Assembly (NCBI RefSeq): GCF_947492645.1 | Contig: NZ_CANLMZ010000005.1 | Location: 186,001 to 250,000 of the forward strand | Length of the DNA: 64,000 nt | Source of the DNA: an uncultured Pontibacter sp. | GTDB taxonomy: Bacteria > Bacteroidota > Bacteroidia > Cytophagales > Hymenobacteraceae | Reading direction: 5' to 3' | Shown: in pieces, positions 44,106 through 51,766 of the stretch | How the letters are laid out: the number at the start of each line of letters is the position of its first letter | How positions within the stretch are numbered: the stretch's first letter is position 1 | Program-made: the position numbers and the translations under genes | The notes under the pieces: model-generated | Told to the model about the DNA's origin: nothing | Seen by the model: only the letters and a program-made list of their open reading frames with translations | Databases searched by the model: none

Positions 44106-45173
44106 TTACTGCACCGTTTTTACTCCCGCATCCAGTTGCTTTAGCGCTTTCTTTGTAAATATCTCCCTGATCACCTGCCCTTCCCCTTTCTCCAGCTTAA
44201 TGCCTATCAGCGGCGATATAGTAGCAGGAATATCTATGAGTGTATGCTTTGCGGCTACCGTTGTTCTTTTTTTAAAGTCCGGCCCAATGGCAAGCAAGCT
44301 AATGCGCCTGCAACCTTCACAATCGTCGCCATGCTCCATCCATCCCCCATCAACTCCATCCAGGTGCCTGCCGTGATCATTCGTAATCAAAAGGGTTGTT
44401 TTGTTTTTGTAAAAGCTGCTTTTGTTCAGATAGTCCCAAAGCTGCTTCACATACGTATCGGACCTGGAAATACTTCTTAAGTAGTAGGCCGAGTTACCTG
44501 CATGGGCGTAGCCGTCCGGCTCCATCAGATTTATGAGCATCAGGTTAGGCTTGTGCTGCGAAAGTATGCGTGTAGCCTCTACTATAGTAAGCGAATCGGC
44601 GCGGTAGCCTGTGCCAGGGCCATTTACGCCACAGTTAACGGAAGGCTGAAATTGATTGTGCCATGTGGAGTCCTGGGTGTTGGCAAGTATGTGTAGTTTA
44701 TCTTTGCTCATAACCAGCCAGGCAGCCGTTGCGGGTTTACCTGTGGCTTTTAGCCATTGCTGAAAGTAGGAAGGGTTAGCCGGAAGTTCGTCGCCGTAAT
44801 TATCTATCTCCTGGTTTACGCCTGTGGTTATCGCCACGTGCCCGGAGTTGGTGTAGGTATAAGCGTCGTTCTGGAAATCAGCGAAAAAGGCGCCTCTGCC
44901 CTTCAGCGTGCCCGACATAAAAGGTATGAGGCCCGGCGTGGTTGCCCATGTTTCAGAGTACCGGGGGCCGTCAATTACCACTATAACAACATGCTCGGTT
45001 CTGAATGGCTTTGAGGCGGTGCCGGTAGAAGTGCCTGCGCAACCCCAAAACAAGAGCAGCAACCCTATAAGTAGCACAAAGAGAAAGAAACGCCTGTAAG
45101 GTATCCTGCTCTCCCATCTTCCAGATTCTTCCGATACACCCATCACACTCTCTTCAGTAAATAAAGACCTCAT
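44106..45173 (-). CDS. Alkaline-phosphatase-superfamily lipoprotein (phosphodiesterase/sulfatase-like)
   Basis: 355 residues. A hydrophobic stretch ends in lipobox FWGCAG near residue 45, after a charged N-terminus of about 27 residues. The fold is the alkaline phosphatase superfamily: VVIVVIDGPRYSETW supplies the first metal Asp, YTNSGHVAITTG the nucleophile region, NLMEPDGYAHAG another Asp/His pair and LLITNDHGRHLDG the last metal site. The sequence fits nucleotide pyrophosphatase/phosphodiesterase or phosphatase types, not classical sulfatases (no CxPSR). Substrate not determined. Confidence 0.8.
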   Translation of the reverse strand: MRSLFTEESVMGVSEESGRWESRIPYRRFFLFVLLIGLLLLFWGCAGTSTGTASKPFRTEHVVIVVIDGPRYSETWATTPGLIPFMSGTLKGRGAFFADFQNDAYTYTNSGHVAITTGVNQEIDNYGDELPANPSYFQQWLKATGKPATAAWLVMSKDKLHILANTQDSTWHNQFQPSVNCGVNGPGTGYRADSLTIVEATRILSQHKPNLMLINLMEPDGYAHAGNSAYYLRSISRSDTYVKQLWDYLNKSSFYKNKTTLLITNDHGRHLDGVDGGWMEHGDDCEGCRRISLLAIGPDFKKRTTVAAKHTLIDIPATISPLIGIKLEKGEGQVIREIFTKKALKQLDAGVKTVQ

Positions 45174-45376
45174 TTATAACTAGTTATACATCACATTTTT
45201 GATTTACGTTGTACAAGTATAAGATTAACTTAAAGTATAGAAAGGTGCTCTGTAACTGTGTAGCTGCTAAAGTCATCTTCCTGGTTGGCATTACGAACTC
45301 ATTACAAGCTGAACAACCCTGAAAAACTTCTTGCGTTTAAGCGATAACTTTACCTTATTGCACTACAGATACATTA

Positions 45377-45517
45377 ATGCACCAAAGCACAGCCATAGCG
45401 ACCACACTTACTTTGCCAGTCTCACTTGGCACGGCGCTGCTGTCTATTGCCTATTCTTATTGCCTGAGCGTGTATAGCTATTGCAGCTATTATTACCGCT
45501 ATTACCGCAACTGCTAA
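45377..45517 (+). CDS. Tyrosine-rich leader peptide of phhA
   Basis: A 46-codon ORF from ATG 45377 to TAA 45515-45517. The first half is Thr/Ala/Leu-rich (MHQSTAIATTLTLPVSLG). The second half packs nine Tyr codons into 18 codons, at codons 26, 28, 33, 35, 38, 39, 40, 42 and 43, around SYCSYYYRYYRNC. There are no Phe or Trp codons. It lies 145 bases before phhA, followed by a terminator hairpin, and its last codons can pair with that hairpin. It is best read as a sensor of charged tRNA-Tyr, not as a functional protein. Confidence 0.8.
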   Translation: MHQSTAIATTLTLPVSLGTALLSIAYSYCLSVYSYCSYYYRYYRNC

Positions 45518-45626
45518 GGCAATCACCACCATCAACTAACGTATAGTTACAGAAAGCGAGGAAAAGCTTTCTTACCTCAGGTGAACCTGCCGAAGCAGTG
45601 GCTCAAGCCGCTGCTTTTTTCTTTTT
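45507..45626 (+). promoter_or_regulatory. Transcription attenuator of phhA
   Basis: Terminator: stem 45593-45602 with 45607-45616 (10 bp, one G-T pair, loop TCAA), then TTTTTTCTTTTT to 45626. Anti-terminator: 45507-45515 (GCAACTGCT, the last codons of the leader) can pair with 45594-45602 (AGCAGTGGC) at eight of nine positions. A third hairpin AGAAAGC...GCTTTCT lies between (45551-45572). A ribosome finishing the leader covers the first strand and lets the terminator form. One stalled at the early Tyr codons leaves it free and allows readthrough into phhA. Confidence 0.75.
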
Positions 45627-45662
45627 AAACCAATCATACTTTTCATATCAAAGACTTAGACC

Positions 45663-46403
45663 ATGAGCCTGACACAACAATACAGCAACTACACCGAAGA
45701 AAACCATACAGTATGGGCCATTTTGTTCCAGCGGCAGATTGAGAACCTGCCGGGGAAAGCCATACCTGCATTTTTTAAAGGCCTTGAACTTGTAAAATTT
45801 AAGCCAGACCGCATCCCGAATTTTGAAGAGGTAAACCAGATACTTAAACCCCTGACTGGTTTTGAGGTTGTGCCGGCCCCGGGTATTGTAGATGATGCCG
45901 TTTTCTTCAGCTTAATAGCTAATAAGAAGTTCCCTGCCACAGTCTGGATCAGAACGATGGACCAACTGGACTACCTCGAAGAACCGGATATGTTTCATGA
46001 TGTGTTTGGGCACGTGCCGTTGCTAACGATACCGGTATACTGCGATTTTCTGGCTGCCCTCTCGGCAATGGCCCTGGAGCACGTTGACAGACCCGATGTG
46101 ATTGATAAACTGACGCGCATTTACTGGTATACCATTGAGTTCGGCCTCTTCCGGGAGCCAGGCGCTAAAGCAGCGATCTACGGGGCGGGCATACTTTCGT
46201 CTGTAGGTGAGAGCAAGCTGTCTGTTTCAGAAGAAAGTATAAAGTATGATTTTAATGTAGATCACATTCTGGATACTTCTTATGTTAAAGAAACTTACCA
46301 AAGCCAGTACTTCTGTATCGAGAGTTTTGAGCAGTTACTGGAAAGCTTGCCTAAAATAGGAAGGGCGATTGCAGCGTTGCGCCAGCAACTGGAGGAAGTA
46401 TAA
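45663..46403 (+). CDS. phhA: Phenylalanine 4-monooxygenase
   Basis: A 246-residue non-haem iron, pterin-dependent enzyme converting Phe to Tyr. Iron ligands are His112 and His117 in EEPDMFHDVFGHVPLL and Glu159 in YTIEFGLFREPG. ARTs-type motifs LTGFEVVPAPGIV and RTMDQLDYLEEPD are present. The length fits the single-domain bacterial form. It is preceded by the tyrosine leader and attenuator. No pterin-recycling gene (phhB) adjoins. It ends in its own terminator. Confidence 0.95.
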   Translation: MSLTQQYSNYTEENHTVWAILFQRQIENLPGKAIPAFFKGLELVKFKPDRIPNFEEVNQILKPLTGFEVVPAPGIVDDAVFFSLIANKKFPATVWIRTMDQLDYLEEPDMFHDVFGHVPLLTIPVYCDFLAALSAMALEHVDRPDVIDKLTRIYWYTIEFGLFREPGAKAAIYGAGILSSVGESKLSVSEESIKYDFNVDHILDTSYVKETYQSQYFCIESFEQLLESLPKIGRAIAALRQQLEEV

Positions 46404-46405
46404 AA

Positions 46406-46451
46406 CAAAGGAGAGGCAGCCGGTAAAGTATAACCTGCTGCCTTTCCTTTG
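46406..46451. terminator. Terminator after phhA
   Basis: Long imperfect stem CAAAGGAGAGGCAGC with GCTGCCTTTCCTTTG and a loop holding an AAGTATA word. It lies between converging genes. Confidence 0.75.
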
Positions 46452-46523
46452 ATTAAAGTACGTTGCTAAAAATGATTATTGCCTTTGCTTTATGCTCAAC
46501 AGCAGCAAAGCCATTGATGTATG

Positions 46524-47204
46524 TTAGTGCGTCAGCTCAGGGCTTATCTGGAATCCTAACTTACGAGGTTTGGTAAGGTGCGTATTTTCTAGTTTCTGCT
46601 TTAACGTAATGCGCTCAATGTCGCTTATGTCCTGCCCCATCAGATCGTTGTTTACAGCAGCTACCATAGCACTTTCTACAATAATGCGGATCTTGCTATC
46701 GGTTAGTACATTCTTGGAGATGTTCGTTATTTCGTCGTTAGGCAGGTCAAGCTGTTTTACCCCCTCAATGCAAAAGTGATTCTCGATGTTTACCAGCATG
46801 CGCCCTACAAGATAACCCGGATCATCCAGCCTGTTGTACTTTATGGTATCAGCCATAAAATTATAAGCCATAATGTGCCCAAAAAAGCGGCGCCGGAAAT
46901 CCTCGTCAATATACTCGTTGTTCATTATCTCATAATCGTCCGGGAAGGTGATAATGTTTGAGTGCATGACAAAAACAAGCAAGTCCCCCGAGAACTTAAT
47001 ATGAAACTCATGTTCGTTAACGTTGCGATATTCAATGATCACATTTGCATCCTGCTCCGTAATACGATTCGTCAAGTCATCAACCAACTCCTGCGATACC
47101 TCCTTCATTTTCTTGAACGTATTCAGGGTATTTCGGTAAATCGCCTGCTTTGTTACAGATTTCTGGTGCAAGCCATTTACAATATCAGTTAATCTATCTT
47201 CCAT
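46524..47204 (-). CDS. Conserved-looking cytoplasmic protein of unknown function
   Basis: A 226-residue protein with no signal, membrane segment or motif that I recognise. It starts MEDRLTDIVNGLHQK with a helical N-terminus (KMKEVSQELVDDLTNRITEQ). A mixed region holds HIKFSGDLLVFVMHSNIITFPDDYEIM and GHIMAYNFMADTIKYNRLDDPGYLVGRMLVNIENHF. The well-ordered hydrophobic pattern suggests a folded domain and a true gene. Single-gene unit converging on phhA. Confidence 0.8.
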   Translation of the reverse strand: MEDRLTDIVNGLHQKSVTKQAIYRNTLNTFKKMKEVSQELVDDLTNRITEQDANVIIEYRNVNEHEFHIKFSGDLLVFVMHSNIITFPDDYEIMNNEYIDEDFRRRFFGHIMAYNFMADTIKYNRLDDPGYLVGRMLVNIENHFCIEGVKQLDLPNDEITNISKNVLTDSKIRIIVESAMVAAVNNDLMGQDISDIERITLKQKLENTHLTKPRKLGFQISPELTH

Positions 47205-47325
47205 AGTGTATGTGTCGGTTCTGAATTTAGCCAGATGTAGTTTGTACCGTAGATCGGGATACTTTGTTTAAAAAAGGGGCTGAATTAAAAGAGAGTGAAA
47301 GAGTATCGTACGCAGCATTTAACGT

Positions 47326-48444
47326 TTATACTTGCTCAGGGTGTTGGTAGCTGGGTGGCGGTTGCAACTGCGGCAGCTCCTGCCCTACCAGCTCGAACGC
47401 CACCTGCCTTACCCCTGGTTTAGCCAAAGGGTGCTGCAATAACATTGCCTGGGCCTGTGGCTGCTCAAATACTTCGGGAATGGTGTTAACAGCGCCAGCC
47501 GGAACATGTTGCCTGTGCAGGTGCTTCAGCAGTTTCGCCCTATCCTGTTCCGATATTAGTTTGCGAAGCAGAGTGTTTAGTTCTTTCCTATGTTGAACAC
47601 GGCAGTAGTTTGTTTTATACATTGGATCATCTGCTAACTGAGGTGCCCCAAGTATAGCACAAAGTCGTTTAAACTGCCTGTCGTCGCCGATGGCAATTAC
47701 CAGCTGCTTATGGTCTTTGGTTGTGTACACGCTGCCGTAAGGCACAATGGTTGGGTGCTCAGATCCCATTCTTCCTGGTGCATGGCCAGCCACCAGGAAG
47801 GCTGTTGCCTGGTTGGCCAACGCCGATACAGCTGCCTCCAGCAGCGACACCTGCACCAGTTGCCCTGCCCCTGTTTTTTCGCGCTGCAGCAATGCTACAA
47901 GTAGTCCTTCTTTAAGCTGGTGCGCAGTCAGGATATCCATTAAGGCAACGGGCATTTTTGTAGGCAAGCCATCTGGCTCCCCATTCAGGTACATAAAGCC
48001 GCTTTCAGCCTGCACTACAGCATCGTAGCCCACCCTCGCATCAGTAGGCCCGTAGCCCGTAATGTGCCCATAAATCAGCCTGGGGTTTATGTGTTGCAAC
48101 GTCGTGAAATCAACTTTCAGCTTTTCGGCGTCACCGGGTTTGTAGCTGGCAATTACCAGGTCTGCTTCTTTAACCAGTTCATACAATTGCTCCAGTTCCT
48201 GCTGCTGCGTAAGGTTTAGCGCCAAAGCAGTTTTACCCCAATTGGCAGCACAAAAATAAGCCGGCGTATCAGTACCATTGTCTTCTGTTGCCAGCTTCCA
48301 GGTTCTGGTGACATCGCCGCGCGTGGCAGCGTTTTCCACTTTGATAACCTTAGCGCCCAGCTCTGCAAAGAATTGCCCTACACTTGGCCCTGCCAATACA
48401 CTTGCCAGCTCAAGCACCAGCAAATCTTTAAAAACTGCTTCCAT
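47326..48444 (-). CDS. Family III CoA-transferase (CaiB/BaiF)
   Basis: A 372-residue enzyme that moves CoA between carboxylic acids. It starts with FKDLLVLELASVLAGPSVGQFFAELGAKVIKVE, continues with WGKTALALNLT, and has the catalytic Asp region PVALMDILTAHQLKEGLL. GSEHPTIVPYGSVYTTKD is also typical. It lies 15 bases behind yebC on the same strand, so is probably cotranscribed. The substrate cannot be inferred. Confidence 0.9.
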   Translation of the reverse strand: MEAVFKDLLVLELASVLAGPSVGQFFAELGAKVIKVENAATRGDVTRTWKLATEDNGTDTPAYFCAANWGKTALALNLTQQQELEQLYELVKEADLVIASYKPGDAEKLKVDFTTLQHINPRLIYGHITGYGPTDARVGYDAVVQAESGFMYLNGEPDGLPTKMPVALMDILTAHQLKEGLLVALLQREKTGAGQLVQVSLLEAAVSALANQATAFLVAGHAPGRMGSEHPTIVPYGSVYTTKDHKQLVIAIGDDRQFKRLCAILGAPQLADDPMYKTNYCRVQHRKELNTLLRKLISEQDRAKLLKHLHRQHVPAGAVNTIPEVFEQPQAQAMLLQHPLAKPGVRQVAFELVGQELPQLQPPPSYQHPEQV

Positions 48445-48459
48445 TCAGGCCTCTTTATG

Positions 48460-49212
48460 TTATTCTAGTTCTGCCATTACATTATCGGTTAGCTCTAAGT
48501 TATGGTAAACTTTCTGAATGTCATCGTCGTCCTCCAGCGCATCTATCAACTTTAGTATTTTACGTACAGCTTCAGGGTCATCGACTGCTACTGTAGTTTT
48601 AGGCAGGCGCTGCAGTTCTGCGGTTTCTGCCTGCAAGTTAAGTTCTTCAACTTTTTTCTGCATTGCACCAAAGTCTTCCATGGCACAGTAAATAGAAAGG
48701 TACGCTTCATCAAATTCCACCTCCTCTGCACCGCCATCGGCAAGCTCCAGCAACAATTCGTCATCTGTTAGAAGCAGTTCCGGGTTTCTTGCAACTATAA
48801 AAACGCCTTTTCTATCAAATAAGAACTCTACAGATCCATTAACGCCCAGGCTGCCATTGCCTTTGTTAAAAATAGTGCGCAGGTTTTGTACTGTTCGGTT
48901 GATGTTGTCTGTGAGGCACTCAATAAATACTGCTACACCATTAGAGGCATATCCCTCATAAGTTACACCTGAATATTCGCCTTGGTTATCTTCGCTTTTC
49001 TTTATAGCCCGCTCTATGTTTTCTTTGGGCATGTTTACGGCTTTGCTGGTTTGTATAGCCAGCCGCAGGCGCGGGTTTGCATCAGGGTCCGGGCCGCCTT
49101 CTTTGGCAGCTACCGTTATCTCTTTTATCAGCTTTGTAAATATTTTTGATCTTTTGGCATCCAGCGCGCCTTTCTTACGCTTTATCTGCGACCATTTATT
49201 ATGTCCTGCCAT
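48460..49212 (-). CDS. yebC: YebC/PmpR-family protein
   Basis: A 250-residue member of the YebC/TACO1 family. The N-terminal MAGHNKWSQIKRKKGALDAKRSKIFTKLIKEI is diagnostic; ALRLAIQ-type NMPKENIERAIKK and GVAVFIECLTDNINRTVQNLRTIFNKGNGSLG follow. Members act as transcription regulators or help ribosomes through hard sequences such as proline runs. Length and start are standard. Confidence 0.95.
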   Translation of the reverse strand: MAGHNKWSQIKRKKGALDAKRSKIFTKLIKEITVAAKEGGPDPDANPRLRLAIQTSKAVNMPKENIERAIKKSEDNQGEYSGVTYEGYASNGVAVFIECLTDNINRTVQNLRTIFNKGNGSLGVNGSVEFLFDRKGVFIVARNPELLLTDDELLLELADGGAEEVEFDEAYLSIYCAMEDFGAMQKKVEELNLQAETAELQRLPKTTVAVDDPEAVRKILKLIDALEDDDDIQKVYHNLELTDNVMAELE

Positions 49213-49294
49213 GTGGTATCAGGTATCTATTTTGATAAACTTAAACTGCAATGCTTATCCAGCACAGCAAAAAAAATAAAAAAGTAAGCTTAAA

Positions 49295-49333
49295 AAAAGA
49301 GCAGCCTGGCCAAAGGCCAAACTGCTCTTTTAA
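49295..49333 (-). terminator. Terminator behind the 27-residue peptide gene
   Basis: AAAAGAGCAG...CTGGCC, loop AAA, GGCCA...CTGCTCTTTT, with A/T runs on both sides. It lies 30 bases past the stop of the small gene. Confidence 0.75.
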
Positions 49334-49362
49334 AATGTTTCTTTATAGATAAATGCTACTGC

Positions 49363-49446
49363 CTAGAGCAACATAAAAATGGCGTTGATGATGTTCAGGC
49401 CTAACAGAAGAAAGAAGTTAGGCGAGTCTTGTACAGCTCTTTTCAT
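49363..49446 (-). CDS. 27-residue hydrophobic peptide
   Basis: ATG at 49446 to TAG at 49363. The peptide has a charged head MKRAVQDSPN and a hydrophobic tail FFLLLGLNIINAIFMLL that could span or lie on a membrane. It is followed by its own strong terminator and preceded by an AT-rich region that could hold its promoter, so a small transcription unit of about 150 bases is likely. The family is not recognised. The ordered head-tail design and G+C content above the surrounding DNA argue for a real gene, but chance remains possible. Confidence 0.55.
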   Translation of the reverse strand: MKRAVQDSPNFFLLLGLNIINAIFMLL

Positions 49447-49855
49447 AACAATATAGCTTAATAATTATATTATTTAAAGTCAATATTATAAAATATTGCT
49501 TACCCTATATTACGCCATGAAATAGTATTTGTTACAGCAAAATATAACTTTTTACATATATTGCAAATTTTAAAAATATAGCTATTCTTTAATATATATT
49601 ATTCTGCTGCCATAATAGCTAATTGTATATATTTTGGTGGAGCAAAACAGCACAAGAATATATTGCATTTTACATGATATCGTTACAATTAATACACAAA
49701 CAATTCATATTGCATAAAGTATGGCAAAATGTTAGCCGTCAGCTCTAGCAATTATGCAGTACGTATATTAATCTGTTATTTATCGTATATTTACCTAATT
49801 ATAGTATCCATAAATGTGGGTACATCTATATGTTAATTTAACAAACAGTTATACT
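49447..49855. other. AT-rich region before the DEAD-box helicase
   Basis: About 400 bases of very AT-rich DNA with three copies of the core ATATTGCA (near 49558, 49668 and 49706) and many TATATT blocks. No ORF is supported. It can hold both the promoter of the 27-residue gene (leftward) and a long leader for the helicase (rightward). A long leader fits the cold-shock-type control of such helicases in other bacteria (inference). Confidence 0.5.
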
Positions 49856-51256
49856 TTGGATTTCCATTCGTTCAACTTACACGAAAACGTACTAACCGGC
49901 ATTGACTCGATGGGCTACAATAAGCCTACTCCGGTACAGGAACAAGCCATACCACTTATACTTGAGCGTAAAGACATGATTGCCTGCGCCCAAACCGGTA
50001 CCGGTAAAACAGCAGCTTACCTTCTGCCCCTGATAGATCGTATTTCGCATGAAGAGTATGAGCACACAAGCACGCTTATACTTGTACCAACCCGCGAATT
50101 GGCTAAGCAGATAGACGAGCAGGTAGAAGGCTTTGGCTACTTTGCCTCTGTAAGTTCTATCGCCATTTATGGTGGCAGCAAAGGCGGTGACTGGGACCAG
50201 CAAAAACGCGCCCTCACAACAGGAGCCGATATCATTATTGCTACTCCCGGTCGTTTGCTGGCGCACATGGCCATGGGCTATGTTAAATTAGACCAACTCA
50301 ACCATTTGGTGCTCGATGAGGCCGATAAAATGATGGATATGGGCTTTATGGATGATCTGCTTAAAATAATAAAGCAGCTTCCAAAAGAGCGTCAAACCCT
50401 GTTATTCTCGGCTACTATGCCGCGTAAAATCAGGGATCTTGCCCAGCAGATACTACAAAACCCTGCAGAGGTAAACCTAGCCATTTCGAAGCCTGCAGCC
50501 GGTATAGACCAGCGCCTGTACCTTGCCTACGACAACCAGAAACTTCCTTTGCTGGAGCATTTACTGCAGGAACAGGAAGTACAAAGTATGATTGTGTTTA
50601 CCTCCCGCAAATCAAACGTAAACCAGATTGTGCGCTCGCTGCGCAAAATGGGTTTTGAGGCCGAGGGAATACAATCAGATATGACGCAGGATGAGCGTGA
50701 GCGCGCGTTGCAAGGCTTTAAGAACAAGCAACACCAGATCCTGGTTGCGACAGACATTGTATCAAGAGGTATAGACATCGACAGCCTGAGCCATGTGGTA
50801 AACTTTGATATGCCACAGGACGCAGAGGACTATGTGCACCGCGTTGGCCGTACAGCCCGTGCTGCTTCTACAGGTGTTGCCATTACGTTTGTTAATGAGA
50901 AAGACATGTTTAAGGTGCAGAAGGTAGAGCGTTTAATTGAGCGTGAATTACCAAAGCTGCCTTTACCTGAAGATTTTGGCCCTGCACCAGCTTACGATCC
51001 AACCAAACGCCATGACAGCAGAGGCGGCGGCAGACCAGGGGGGGACCGCAAGCCAGGCGCTGGTGGCCAAAAACGCGACCACCGCAGCAAACACCATCGT
51101 GGCCCTAAACCGGCACAGGCAGGAGAAAAACAACAAGCCCAGGGAGAGGCAAGCACAACAGAAAGTGCTCGAAAAAGACCCAACAACCGTAACAGAAACA
51201 AAAACAGAAATAAACCCTCTGGCAGCGGAGAACCACAAACTCCCACCCAGGCATAA
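49856..51256 (+). CDS. DEAD-box RNA helicase
   Basis: About 466 residues if the start is TTG 49856, which gives LDFHSFNLHENVLTGIDSMGY, the usual beginning of this family. An ATG at 49814 would add 14 unusual residues. The helicase motifs are complete: Q motif TPVQEQAIP, AQTGTGKT, PTRELAKQ, TPGRLL, LDEADKM, SATMP, ATDIVSRGID and HRVGRTARA. The tail (about 100 residues) is rich in Arg, Gly, Asn and Lys and probably binds RNA. Such proteins unwind rRNA or mRNA, often in the cold. Confidence 0.93.
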   Translation: MDFHSFNLHENVLTGIDSMGYNKPTPVQEQAIPLILERKDMIACAQTGTGKTAAYLLPLIDRISHEEYEHTSTLILVPTRELAKQIDEQVEGFGYFASVSSIAIYGGSKGGDWDQQKRALTTGADIIIATPGRLLAHMAMGYVKLDQLNHLVLDEADKMMDMGFMDDLLKIIKQLPKERQTLLFSATMPRKIRDLAQQILQNPAEVNLAISKPAAGIDQRLYLAYDNQKLPLLEHLLQEQEVQSMIVFTSRKSNVNQIVRSLRKMGFEAEGIQSDMTQDERERALQGFKNKQHQILVATDIVSRGIDIDSLSHVVNFDMPQDAEDYVHRVGRTARAASTGVAITFVNEKDMFKVQKVERLIERELPKLPLPEDFGPAPAYDPTKRHDSRGGGRPGGDRKPGAGGQKRDHRSKHHRGPKPAQAGEKQQAQGEASTTESARKRPNNRNRNKNRNKPSGSGEPQTPTQA

Positions 51257-51290
51257 AAAAAGGCAGCTGTAATAGCTGCCTTTTTTTATG
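51252..51290 (+). terminator. Terminator overlapping the helicase stop
   Basis: 17-bp perfect stem CATAAAAAAAGGCAGCT with AGCTGCCTTTTTTTATG around a 5-base loop. The stem begins inside the last codon and the stop. Confidence 0.88.
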
Positions 51291-51766
51291 CGCTTGCTTT
51301 CTAAAATCAATAACTACCCCATAAGGCTCTGCCAAAGCGGTACTCTAACTGTGCTGCTGTACCTTTATGAAAGTAAGCTGCTTTAAATTGTAAGGCCAAC
51401 CACAGCCTCAGATTTTATACTTGCGAACCTACTATAAAATTATACTTAAATTATTTTTACTAATAAGTATACGATAGCGCCTACTATATTACGTTTATAC
51501 TATATTAAATTTTTCACGCTTACCCATCTCCCTCTCAAAAGAGAGAAAGCCATTAGCTTACGCTTACCCAGTTTACCCGCTTACTCATACCAGAAGCATA
51601 AAGAACTGCAAATGTTAAACTATGTTAATTTTCTGATTTAAACCTGATTAACTTCTATCTTAGATACCTAAAGTATAAATTATGAAATCAACTAAATATT
51701 TAGTTGTATTAATTTACATTGTTATATTTGAAAAATTATCGACTACTGTATACTAACCAAACTTTT
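51291..51766. other. Intergenic region, helicase to TonB-type protein
   Basis: 476 bases. It holds CGCTTACCCA twice (51517-51526 and 51561-51570) with the related CCGCTTACTCA nearby, a CTCTC-AAAA-GAGAG hairpin, four TATACTT/AAGTATA words, and an 18-bp palindrome plus promoter at 51689-51730. No ORF is supported. Confidence 0.55.
51689..51730 (+). promoter_or_regulatory. Promoter with 18-bp palindrome (TonB-type gene)
   Basis: The perfect palindrome CAACTAAATATTTAGTTG (51689-51706) overlaps a -33-like TTG at 51704-51706. The -7 box TATATTTG follows at 51723-51730 (spacing 16, slightly short). A dimeric repressor at the palindrome would block the promoter (inference). The next ATG is at 51767. 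Confidence 0.55.

Noticed and set aside
45452..45505. Tyr-rich stretch as part of a functional small Tyr-rich protein
   Set aside because: The terminator and complementary strand placed exactly behind it fit a leader peptide far better, and no folding pattern is visible.
49447..49855. Replication origin (AT-rich region with repeats)
   Set aside because: No DnaA-box clusters and no dnaA, dnaN or parAB nearby.
51682..51756. 24-codon ORF starting MKSTKYLVV before the TonB-type gene
   Set aside because: It covers the palindrome and the promoter boxes, so it is not likely to be transcribed from the start.
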